Below are positions 1 to 5,819 of a stretch of 5,819 nt of DNA, piece after piece (the stretch's first letter is position 1; every line of letters begins with the position of its first letter). The notes beneath the pieces were generated by a model. The model worked only from the letters and a program-made list of their open reading frames with translations. It made no database searches and was not told the DNA's origin. The DNA comes from Treponema sp. (GTDB lineage: Bacteria; Spirochaetota; Spirochaetia; Treponematales; Breznakiellaceae). The translations under genes and the position numbers were made by a program. Location: NCBI GenBank assembly GCA_031256115.1, contig JAIRRF010000046.1, positions 1 to 5,819 of the forward strand, read 5' to 3'.

Positions 1-2139
1 CTGGACCTGCCTGCCGGAGAAATAACAGACCATGACAAGCTCCGCAAAGATAAAGAAATAAAAACCCTTAAGGCAAAATTCATTATTGCCGCTGTCTTTG
101 CGTTTCCCCTGCTCTATATTGCCATGGCCCCCATGATTACCTTGATTAAATTCCCTTTCCCAAAAGCGCTTGAACCGATGCACAATCCTTTTTTATACGC
201 CTTTGTACAACTGGCGTTAACCGTTCCCATTATCATTGCGGGAAGGCAATTTTATTCCCTGGGTTATAAAAACCTCTTTTTCCGAAGCCCCAACATGGAT
301 TCCCTTATTGCCCTTGGAACCAGTGCGGCGATTCTCTACAGTCTTTTTAATATATGGCAGATTGTACAGGGAGATCACATGGCTGTGGAATCCCTGTATT
401 TCGAAACCTCCGGCGTAATCATTGTCCTGATTCTTTTGGGAAAGACCCTTGAGGGGGTTTCCAAAGGACGAACCGGGGAGGCAATAAAAAAGCTCATGGG
501 GCTGGCCCCAAGGACAGCGATTGTAATAAAGGACGGTAAAGAAAAGGAAATCCCCATTGCCGAAGTAACTCCGGGTGACATTATTCTGGTAAAACCCGGA
601 ACAAAGATTCCCGTAGACGGTGTAGTTATCGAAGGAGAAAGCGCAGTGGATGAATCCATGCTTACCGGAGAAAGTATGCCTGTGGATAAAAAACCCGGCG
701 ATCCGGTTTACGCCGCCGCCATTAACACCAACGGCTTTATTCGTTTTAAGGCAGAAAAAGTGGGCGGGGAGACTGTCCTTTCGCAGATCATCCGCCTGGT
801 AGAGGATGCCCAGGGTTCCAAAGCGCCCATCGCCCAACTGGCAGATATTGTTTGTGGTTACTTTGTCCCCATCGTCTGCGCCGTTGCCCTTGCCGCAGGA
901 ACCGCATGGTTTATCGCCGCTTCTGCCGGACTTGTAAACCTTCCGGCCGGTAAAACTGCCCTGGAATTTTCTCTTGGCATCTTCATTTCCGTGCTGGTCA
1001 TAGCCTGTCCCTGCGCCCTTGGCCTGGCAACTCCCACGGCAATTATGGTAGGAACCGGCAGGGGTGCTGAAAAAGGCATACTGATTAAAAACGGCGAAGC
1101 CCTGGAAAGAGCCCATAAGATCAAAACAATTGTTTTTGACAAAACCGGGACGATCACCGAAGGCAAACCCGAAGTAACTGAAATAATTGCCGCAGCCGGG
1201 GATTGGGGAGCCTGGATGGAAGAATACCCTTGCAAAACTCATGAACTTCTCCTCCTGCTTGGCGCTGCCGCTGAAAAAAATTCCGAACACCCCATTGCCG
1301 CCGCAATTGTCAGGGAGGCGGAAAAACGAGGCCTTACCTTGCCTGCCGTAAATGAATTTAAAGCCGTCCTCGGACGGGGAATCGAAGCAAAAATCCCAGG
1401 CCCGAAAGAAGCTGGTTTTATTAAGGTCCTGGCGGGTAACAAACAATTTATGAACGAAAGGGGTATTTCTTTTTCTGAACTGGAAATCGAATCGGAGCGG
1501 CTTGCGGCAGAAGGAAAAACCCCGGTATACTTTGCTCTGGGAATGAAACCCGCAGGGATCATGGCGATGGCGGATGTGCCGAAAAAGAGCAGTAAAGAAG
1601 CCCTGCAGATGCTTCGCCGAATGGAGATAGAAATTATCATGATCACCGGGGACAACAAAAGGACCGCCGGGACAATAGCAAAAGATCTGGGAATTGACCA
1701 GGTTTTGTCGGAGGTACTGCCCAGAGACAAGGCTGCAGAAATAAAAAAATTGCAAAATGGAATTAAGCGCCAAAGACATTTGATCGCGATGGTTGGAGAC
1801 GGCATCAACGACGCTCCCGCATTGACCCAGGCGGATATCGGAATTGCCATCGGAAGCGGAACTGATGTGGCAATGGAATCCGCGGATATTGTCCTCTTAA
1901 GTCCGGATCTTCTGGGCATACCCAGGGCGATCAAGCTTAGCAAAAGAACAGTCCGTGCCATAAAGCAAAACCTGCTCTGGGCCTTCGGATATAATGTGCT
2001 GGGAATACCCATCGCCGCCGGTGTATTGTACCTCTTCGGCGGGCCGCTCCTGAATCCTGTCTTTGCGGCGGCGGCTATGAGCATGAGTTCCGTATCGGTA
2101 CTGGCCAATGCCCTTAGGCTTAAAAATGCTGATATATAG
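1..2139 (+). CDS. copA: Copper-exporting P1B-type ATPase CopA, 5'-truncated by window edge
   Basis: Inner-membrane pump that uses ATP to move Cu(I) out of the cytoplasm. The reading frame is open from base 1, so this is a 712-residue C-terminal part. The ATG at 124 lies inside the first helix, has no ribosome site and is not the start. Fragment numbering: helices MA ~26-48, MB ~64-83, M1 ~99-119, M2 ~133-152, M3 ~283-308, M4 ~322-346, M5 ~657-681, M6 ~683-705. Motifs seen: actuator TGES 222-225, CPC 336-338 in M4, phosphorylation loop DKTGT 380-384 (Asp380), the SEHP His-Pro pair at 430-431, TGDN 549-552, GDGINDAP 599-606, Tyr664-Asn665 in M5, and Met693/Ser697 in M6. CPC plus YN plus MxxxS is the Cu(I) (P1B-1) signature and argues against Zn/Cd/Pb pumps. 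Met99, Glu135 and Asp282 match the copper entry/exit residues known from Legionella CopA. Missing are the cytosolic CxxC metal-binding domain(s), expected just upstream. No copper regulator or chaperone is visible in the window. Confidence 0.95.
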   Translation: MDLPAGEITDHDKLRKDKEIKTLKAKFIIAAVFAFPLLYIAMAPMITLIKFPFPKALEPMHNPFLYAFVQLALTVPIIIAGRQFYSLGYKNLFFRSPNMDSLIALGTSAAILYSLFNIWQIVQGDHMAVESLYFETSGVIIVLILLGKTLEGVSKGRTGEAIKKLMGLAPRTAIVIKDGKEKEIPIAEVTPGDIILVKPGTKIPVDGVVIEGESAVDESMLTGESMPVDKKPGDPVYAAAINTNGFIRFKAEKVGGETVLSQIIRLVEDAQGSKAPIAQLADIVCGYFVPIVCAVALAAGTAWFIAASAGLVNLPAGKTALEFSLGIFISVLVIACPCALGLATPTAIMVGTGRGAEKGILIKNGEALERAHKIKTIVFDKTGTITEGKPEVTEIIAAAGDWGAWMEEYPCKTHELLLLLGAAAEKNSEHPIAAAIVREAEKRGLTLPAVNEFKAVLGRGIEAKIPGPKEAGFIKVLAGNKQFMNERGISFSELEIESERLAAEGKTPVYFALGMKPAGIMAMADVPKKSSKEALQMLRRMEIEIIMITGDNKRTAGTIAKDLGIDQVLSEVLPRDKAAEIKKLQNGIKRQRHLIAMVGDGINDAPALTQADIGIAIGSGTDVAMESADIVLLSPDLLGIPRAIKLSKRTVRAIKQNLLWAFGYNVLGIPIAAGVLYLFGGPLLNPVFAAAAMSMSSVSVLANALRLKNADI

Positions 2140-2165
2140 ACCCGGAGGATTTTGCCGGTTATACT
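2137..2165 (+). promoter_or_regulatory. Candidate sigma70-type promoter upstream of the VOC gene
   Basis: TAGACC at 2137-2142 matches 4 of 6 bases of the -35 consensus. TATACT at 2160-2165 matches 5 of 6 of the -10 consensus, and the spacer is exactly 17 nt. The -35 box begins on the copA stop codon. Initiation near 2172 would leave a leader of about 27 nt with the Shine-Dalgarno inside it. The downstream gene could therefore be expressed apart from copA, although read-through from copA is equally possible. This rests on consensus matching by eye only. Confidence 0.4.
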
Positions 2166-2184
2166 TGTGTCAGGTAATGAAAAA

Positions 2185-2192
2185 GGGAGGAG
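2185..2192 (+). promoter_or_regulatory. Strong ribosome binding site of the VOC gene
   Basis: GGGAGGAG lies 6 nt before the ATG at 2199, a near-ideal match to the anti-Shine-Dalgarno. It decides the start in favour of 2199 over the in-frame ATG at 2211, for which the spacing would be about 18 nt. Confidence 0.8.
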
Positions 2193-2198
2193 CTTGTT

Positions 2199-2615
2199 AT
2201 GTCCAATGAAATGTCTCTGGATGTGTTTTTATTCTTTGACGGGAATTGCCGGGAAGCCGTAGAATTCTATGCCCAGGTATTCCAACAGGAAATACCCAAG
2301 ATGATGCGTTACGGGGAAAATCCCGACGGATCCTCTGAGCAGGACAAAGACAGGATTTTATATGCTTCTTTACCTGTGGCAGGGCAGAATATGATGTTTT
2401 CGGACTGCCCCATGGGCCAGAATCATATTAAGGGTAACAATTTTGCGGCTACCCTGGGCAGCAATGACGAAACGGATATTAAAAGGATATTCCAGGAATT
2501 AAGCGAAGGCGGGCAGATCTATATGCCTCTGGGAAAAACATTTTTTAACGAACTCTTCGGCATGGTTTGCGATAAATTCGGCGTCATCTGGCAGTTAAGC
2601 CTAATCGGGAAATAA
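2199..2615 (+). CDS. VOC-superfamily protein, PhnB-like (glyoxalase fold)
   Basis: A complete 138-residue cytosolic protein with no signal peptide or membrane segment, of normal length for single-chain PhnB/YjdN-like members of the vicinal-oxygen-chelate superfamily. Family hallmarks are visible. The N-terminal strand-helix unit LFFDGNCREAVEFY (11-24) ends in AQVF. MMRYGE (35-40) follows, then an E-x-D-K segment and the strand ILYASLPVAGQNMMFSD (53-69). The C-terminal signature GGQIYMPLGKTFF (104-116) leads into FGMVCDKFGVIWQL (120-133). Relatives usually read KTFW and VTDKFG; this one has Phe and Cys at those positions. The fold normally dimerises and may bind a divalent metal, but substrates of most PhnB-like proteins are unknown, and a role in phosphonate metabolism should not be assumed from the name. 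It follows copA after 59 nt on the same strand, with its own promoter candidate. Nothing in the sequence links it to copper. Family placement is confident; the function is unknown. Confidence 0.88.
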   Translation: MSNEMSLDVFLFFDGNCREAVEFYAQVFQQEIPKMMRYGENPDGSSEQDKDRILYASLPVAGQNMMFSDCPMGQNHIKGNNFAATLGSNDETDIKRIFQELSEGGQIYMPLGKTFFNELFGMVCDKFGVIWQLSLIGK

Positions 2616-2620
2616 TCAGT

Positions 2621-3514
2621 TTATCTTTTCTTTGGTATAATAATCTCTTTGGAAAGTAATTCCAGAATCCGCTCCCACTCATACTCTATGTAAATCCACG
2701 ACAGGACTTCTTCCCAGTCCCGAAGCATGGTTCCTGAATTGCGGATTTCCCGGAGTATTTCGGGAAAGACCCGTTCAGTATAACTGTGATTCCATCGAAT
2801 ATCCTCTGCCTTGATCCATTGATCGTTTTCTCTTTTCCAGCCTTCAGGTTGATTCTTCCCTGATACCATTTCAGGGAACAAAAGGGGTTTCCAAAACTTA
2901 ATAAAATTAACGCGGTTGTTTAGTCCTTTTGGGGCGTCTTCCCGGTTTCTCATCCATTCAACAAGGGCAAGGATCCGTTCCCGGCGGCTGTTAAGCCTGG
3001 CTAGCGCCTCGGTTCCGGTAATCCGGGTATCGTAACTGCGGATCCGGCCCGACCTAATTTGTATTGCTTCGATTTTTTGCGGAATGGAAAGAACAGCGTT
3101 GTTTTCATTTAATCTTAGGTTCCCGGTACCATAAAGATCCAGGCGGTATTCATTCCAGCCGTGGATATTACCTCCCAGGTAATCCATGGAGGCAAGAAAA
3201 ATTTCTCCGCTTTCATTCGGCACGGAAGATCTTAGTACCATGGCAGGAAATTGATCCAGGCTGATAATTACCGAACGCAGCCCGGCTTTGTTCCGTACTT
3301 CACGAATATTAATATCTGCCGGGGATCCTTCTTTTTTTTCAATTCTGTAAAAAGCAATTTGTTTTTCTGCTGATCCTGTACCATCCAGGACCCGGCCTGT
3401 TTTTTCCACCAGGGAAACACAGCCCGCAAACAGCAGAACCCCAAGGCAATAAATTATTAAATTTATCAGCAGGGAAACGGCGGTTTTAAAAAAGTATCCA
3501 ACTTTGTATTGCAT
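2621..3514 (-). CDS. Predicted lipoprotein of unknown function, downstream of a TonB-dependent receptor
   Basis: I do not recognise a named family. From the chosen ATG (3514-3512) the product has 297 residues. Residues 1-10 carry Lys4 and Lys10, followed by a hydrophobic stretch 11-28 and a lipobox-like Phe-Ala-Gly before Cys32, so it is probably exported and lipidated at Cys32. Phe at -3 is unusual for the enterobacterial lipobox, but relaxed boxes are known in spirochaetes. Residues ~45-165 look beta-rich (alternating strands such as LRSVIISLD and EYRLDLYG). Residues ~169-297 look helical, with eight tryptophans, two conspicuous stretches being KFWKPLLFPEM (207-217) and RDWEEVLSWIYIEYEWE (265-281). 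An upstream in-frame ATG at 3577 would overlap the receptor gene by 50 nt, lacks a ribosome site and spoils the signal peptide, so I reject it. The gene starts 13 nt after the receptor stop and is surely co-transcribed. A role as receptor partner or surface accessory is an inference from position. It is too short and too dissimilar to call SusD. Confidence 0.8.
   Translation of the reverse strand: MQYKVGYFFKTAVSLLINLIIYCLGVLLFAGCVSLVEKTGRVLDGTGSAEKQIAFYRIEKKEGSPADINIREVRNKAGLRSVIISLDQFPAMVLRSSVPNESGEIFLASMDYLGGNIHGWNEYRLDLYGTGNLRLNENNAVLSIPQKIEAIQIRSGRIRSYDTRITGTEALARLNSRRERILALVEWMRNREDAPKGLNNRVNFIKFWKPLLFPEMVSGKNQPEGWKRENDQWIKAEDIRWNHSYTERVFPEILREIRNSGTMLRDWEEVLSWIYIEYEWERILELLSKEIIIPKKR
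2856..2878. repeat. Perfect inverted repeat, 8-bp arms, inside the lipoprotein gene
   Basis: TTCCCTGA (2856-2863) and TCAGGGAA (2871-2878) are exact reverse complements separated by 7 nt, so a small hairpin is possible in RNA or single-stranded DNA. It lies within coding sequence (codons for Phe-Pro-Glu and Ser-Gly-Lys) and has no U-run on either side, so it is not a terminator. Its arms contain the recurrent word CAGGGAA/TTCCCTG. One such repeat could occur by chance in a window of this size. Confidence 0.4.
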
Positions 3515-3520
3515 CTGATA

Positions 3521-3526
3521 TTCCCT
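3521..3526 (-). promoter_or_regulatory. Ribosome binding site deciding the lipoprotein start
   Basis: Read on the minus strand, AGGGAA lies in the 13-nt gap between the receptor stop (TAA, 3530-3528) and the ATG at 3514. The core AGGGA ends 7 nt before that ATG. No comparable purine run precedes the upstream in-frame ATG at 3577. The site overlaps one copy of the CAGGGAA word that recurs in this window. Confidence 0.65.
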
Positions 3527-3527
3527 G

Positions 3528-5819
3528 TTAATAACTGATTTTAAACCCAAAGGAGGGTATTGGTACGGGCAGATCATAGTATGCGGTATTGCTGCCCTGA
3601 TCTACCTGTCCTGTATATTGATTAAAGGTTTCATTCCCCTGGGCGGTATACAGCAAAGAAAGAACATTTTCCACCGCCACATAGAGTTCATAGCGAGCCT
3701 TTCCTTTTTCGCTGCCCCCGAAAAGGGAAAATTTTATATCCATGGGAAGAGAAGGAGTGGTACGGTTGTTTTCGTCCCACACGGAATTCCAATAGTATTT
3801 TTCGATAAACTTATTATCCGTATGACTATCACCGTAATACAAATAAACCGGATAGCTTTTGGGCCCATCGCCTATGCGCCGACGGAGCTGGGCCCCGCTG
3901 GCAAATCCAAAGCGGGTGTAAATATTTATCCGGGGAATTGGCTTAAAATTAAGAACAAGATTCAGATTATGAAAACGGTGGTATGGAGGAAAGTACCAAT
4001 CGTCCCCCCGTGATCCGCCCGAAATGTCAAAGTCAGTCAATATACCGTCCGGATCGCGGTTTTTTGCCCAAAGAAAAGAATAGGAAAGCCAGCCGTCCCA
4101 ATAACGGGACTGAAGCTTCTGTAACATTAGATCTATACCCCAGACTCTGCCTTCGCCGTTAAAATGTGGCCGCAGATCAATCCCTTCCACGGCAAAATCA
4201 ATCGGAAGGTACATTCGGTCAAATACGTATTTATAATAAGCTTCAATATTAAAACTAAAGCCATTGGCAAGTTCCCATTGAGTTCCCAAAACACTGGTCC
4301 AGGATCGGTTCGGCTTTATTTCCTCCAGGTAAGATAACAGTTTTTCTTCCGCATAGGAAATTAGCTGATTCATGGATGAAAAAAGTCCTGTCCCCGCACT
4401 AAGTCCAATGGATCGCAAAAAACCGTTTCCTTCGAACAAGTTAAAATCCAGATTAAGCCGGGGATTCAGGGCGGGTTTTGATTGAAGGGAAAAACCCTTG
4501 CCGGTCATATAAAAATGATCAACCCGGAGGCCCAGCTCCGTACTAAAACGGTTGTTCGGCGATGTGTATTCCAAAAGACCATAACCTGATGTGGTGAACA
4601 ACCTGTTTCCCACATCGGGAGAGTAGCTAACAGGGAAACCAATCAGTATATCCCAATCACTGTCAAGTATTGAAGAAATAATAGGATCCGGAAAACCAAT
4701 ATTTTTTAGCAGTTGTTCCTGGTCATCAAAATCCATAAGCCATTTTTCCGCCAGCAGCTGATCTTTCCCTGAAGCTTTAAACAGGGAAAACATTTCCTGA
4801 AACCCCGCGGAAAACAGAAAGCCCTTTCCCAGCTCCCAGTCATAGTCAATCCGTCCCTGAGCATTATACAAAAATTCCGATTCATGGATGCTGTTTACTT
4901 CTCCAAAATTGTATGAATCATCAATGTCAGGAAAATAAACGGACAACCAGTTAAATTCGCCGGTTACTTTATCCTTAAAACCCTCGGATAATTTCTTTCC
5001 GCTGATATCAAATTGTATATCCCCGTCAATCCTTACCTCTTCGTAACCGGTGCCGACGGAAAATTTTAAGAGCATGTCGCTCCGGGGATTCCATAAGAGC
5101 CCGGTAGTAATAAAGCCCTGGTAATTGGTCCACTCAAAATCCATTTTTGTATCACTGTCAAATTCGCCCTGATTCCGAATTGAGCTTTCGTAATTTACGC
5201 CGACCCCGTCCATGCCAAAGAACCCGGTGGCCTGCAATTCCAGATCACCGGAAAAACGGTAATTTCCGGTTACCGTCATACTTCGGATATAGGGGGCCTG
5301 GCGGATGATATTCACCGGTTCCAGACTTTCTATAGTTTTGGCGGCCTGTTTTATCAGCCATATAACAGGATCATAGTAGGTAATACGGCCCATCATTAAT
5401 AAGCCCCCGTTACCGCTAAAGGGAAAGGAAAGGCTGAAATTGGCGGCGCTGGAATTGACACTCAGTTCGAACCCGGTTTCCTCCGAAGAAGGTCTTTTTG
5501 AAGTGATCTCCAAAAGGCCGGAAATGGTATGTCCGTAACGGGCAGAAAAAACTCCGTGGGAAAGTTTGGCGCTTTCCACCATCCGGGGATCAAAGATGGA
5601 AAAACCACCGCCCCAATGGTAGGGATGAAAAATATAAAAACCATTCAGGGCTGCGTTCATGTCCCAGGGATCACCTCCCCGGATACTTGGCTGAGCGTTG
5701 AAAAATCCCGTGTAACCAACTCCCGGCAGGAGCTTGATGGAATTCATCACATCTTCGATGATTCCAATTTCGCCTGTCTGGGCCAAATCCCGGCCTGAAA
5801 TGGATACGCTCCTGCCGGT
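3528..5819 (-). CDS. TonB-dependent outer-membrane receptor, N-terminus cut off by window edge
   Basis: A gated outer-membrane barrel that imports a ligand using TonB/ExbBD energy; the substrate cannot be told from sequence. The frame is open to the right edge, giving 763 residues. The TTG at 5786 is merely an internal Leu codon within the plug. Fragment numbering: plug ~1-107, with VMNSIKLLPGVG (25-36), SIRGG (45-49), an NPYH-like stretch HPYHWGGGFSIFDP (65-78) and the plug end HGVFSARYGHTISGLLEI (88-105). The barrel, ~108-763, is made of alternating aromatic strands. It includes GRVWGIDLMLQK (557-568) and PPYHRFHNLNLVL (611-623), both typical late-barrel motifs, and ends in IPSFGFKISY with a C-terminal Tyr, the usual beta-signal for barrel assembly. 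Residues ~350-406 look like a long extracellular loop. The plug resembles the subfamily that carries an N-terminal carboxypeptidase-regulatory-like domain; that part, the signal peptide and any TonB box would lie off-window. It is followed after 13 nt by the lipoprotein gene. Confidence 0.92.
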   Translation of the reverse strand, partial: TGRSVSISGRDLAQTGEIGIIEDVMNSIKLLPGVGYTGFFNAQPSIRGGDPWDMNAALNGFYIFHPYHWGGGFSIFDPRMVESAKLSHGVFSARYGHTISGLLEITSKRPSSEETGFELSVNSSAANFSLSFPFSGNGGLLMMGRITYYDPVIWLIKQAAKTIESLEPVNIIRQAPYIRSMTVTGNYRFSGDLELQATGFFGMDGVGVNYESSIRNQGEFDSDTKMDFEWTNYQGFITTGLLWNPRSDMLLKFSVGTGYEEVRIDGDIQFDISGKKLSEGFKDKVTGEFNWLSVYFPDIDDSYNFGEVNSIHESEFLYNAQGRIDYDWELGKGFLFSAGFQEMFSLFKASGKDQLLAEKWLMDFDDQEQLLKNIGFPDPIISSILDSDWDILIGFPVSYSPDVGNRLFTTSGYGLLEYTSPNNRFSTELGLRVDHFYMTGKGFSLQSKPALNPRLNLDFNLFEGNGFLRSIGLSAGTGLFSSMNQLISYAEEKLLSYLEEIKPNRSWTSVLGTQWELANGFSFNIEAYYKYVFDRMYLPIDFAVEGIDLRPHFNGEGRVWGIDLMLQKLQSRYWDGWLSYSFLWAKNRDPDGILTDFDISGGSRGDDWYFPPYHRFHNLNLVLNFKPIPRINIYTRFGFASGAQLRRRIGDGPKSYPVYLYYGDSHTDNKFIEKYYWNSVWDENNRTTPSLPMDIKFSLFGGSEKGKARYELYVAVENVLSLLYTAQGNETFNQYTGQVDQGSNTAYYDLPVPIPSFGFKISY
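4764..4789. repeat. Perfect inverted repeat, 8-bp arms, inside the receptor gene
   Basis: TTTCCCTG (4764-4771) and CAGGGAAA (4782-4789) are exact reverse complements separated by 10 nt that include a HindIII-like AAGCTT palindrome. It is coding on the minus strand (Ser-Leu and Ser-Gly-Lys codons). It is the second inverted pair built from the same 7-mer as the one at 2856-2878. Function, if any, is unknown. Confidence 0.4.

Noticed and set aside
124..126. ATG at 124 as the start of the ATPase
   Set aside because: The upstream frame is open to base 1 and encodes the expected linker and first half of helix MA (for example [16 protein letters not shown]), so this Met is internal.
217..1779. A 520-codon open frame on the minus strand opposite copA
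   Set aside because: The plus strand encodes an unmistakable copper ATPase here. The antisense translation is low-complexity, rich in Gly, Phe and Cys, has no recognisable domain, and is a shadow of plus-strand codon use.
858..2108. Further minus-strand open frames at 858-1235 and 1239-2108
   Set aside because: Both mirror copA codons, with Ser/Ala/Pro-rich nonsense translations and no supporting ribosome site or family resemblance.
2142..2158. CCGG...CCGG as a terminator after copA
   Set aside because: The stem is only 4 bp with a 9-nt loop and no following U-run.
2621..3514. Calling the lipoprotein SusD or a siderophore-binding protein
   Set aside because: SusD-like proteins are much longer and made of helical TPR-type repeats. 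No binding-protein motif is visible, and position alone does not justify the name.
3618..4013. A 131-codon plus-strand open frame
   Set aside because: It lies opposite the well-supported barrel of the receptor and has no domain resemblance or upstream ribosome site.
5784..5786. TTG at 5786 as the start of the receptor
   Set aside because: The frame continues to the window edge, and a start here would leave no signal peptide and begin within the plug.
1..5819. A joint copper-handling system linking CopA with the receptor and lipoprotein
   Set aside because: The two units are convergent and separately transcribed. Neither outer-membrane gene shows a copper-binding Met/His/Cys cluster beyond one plug His pair typical of its subfamily.

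Overview
This is a 5.8 kb chromosomal-type fragment, close to even in G+C, from a bacterium with an outer membrane. It is densely coding, with four genes arranged as two convergent pairs. No RNA genes, mobile elements or CRISPR arrays are visible. My best guess is a spirochaete, perhaps of the Treponema type: a TonB-dependent receptor is followed directly by a lipoprotein with a relaxed lipobox (Phe at -3). That is an inference from general character, not from a marker gene. A Bacteroidetes-like source is an alternative for the receptor subfamily.

Left half, plus strand. Positions 1-2139 hold the 3' part of a copper-exporting P1B-type ATPase (copA). All eight membrane helices and every catalytic motif are present. 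Only the N-terminal metal-binding region and the true start lie off the left edge. After a 59-nt gap, which carries a good sigma70-like promoter candidate and a strong Shine-Dalgarno, comes a 138-residue VOC-superfamily protein of the PhnB-like group (2199-2615).

Right half, minus strand. From the right edge down to 3528 runs a TonB-dependent outer-membrane receptor whose N-terminus is cut off by the window. Its plug and barrel belong to the subfamily with an NPYH-like plug motif and usually an N-terminal carboxypeptidase-regulatory-like domain. Thirteen nucleotides after its stop begins a 297-residue predicted lipoprotein of unknown function (3514-2621). The pair is almost certainly one transcript and may work together at the outer membrane.

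The two units meet tail to tail with only 5 nt between stop codons and no recognisable terminator. The copper pump acts in the inner membrane and nothing ties it functionally to the receptor pair. I see no clearly new system here. The most interesting items are the uncharacterised lipoprotein partner of the receptor and a recurrent CAGGGAA/TTCCCTG word that twice forms perfect 8-bp inverted repeats inside genes.
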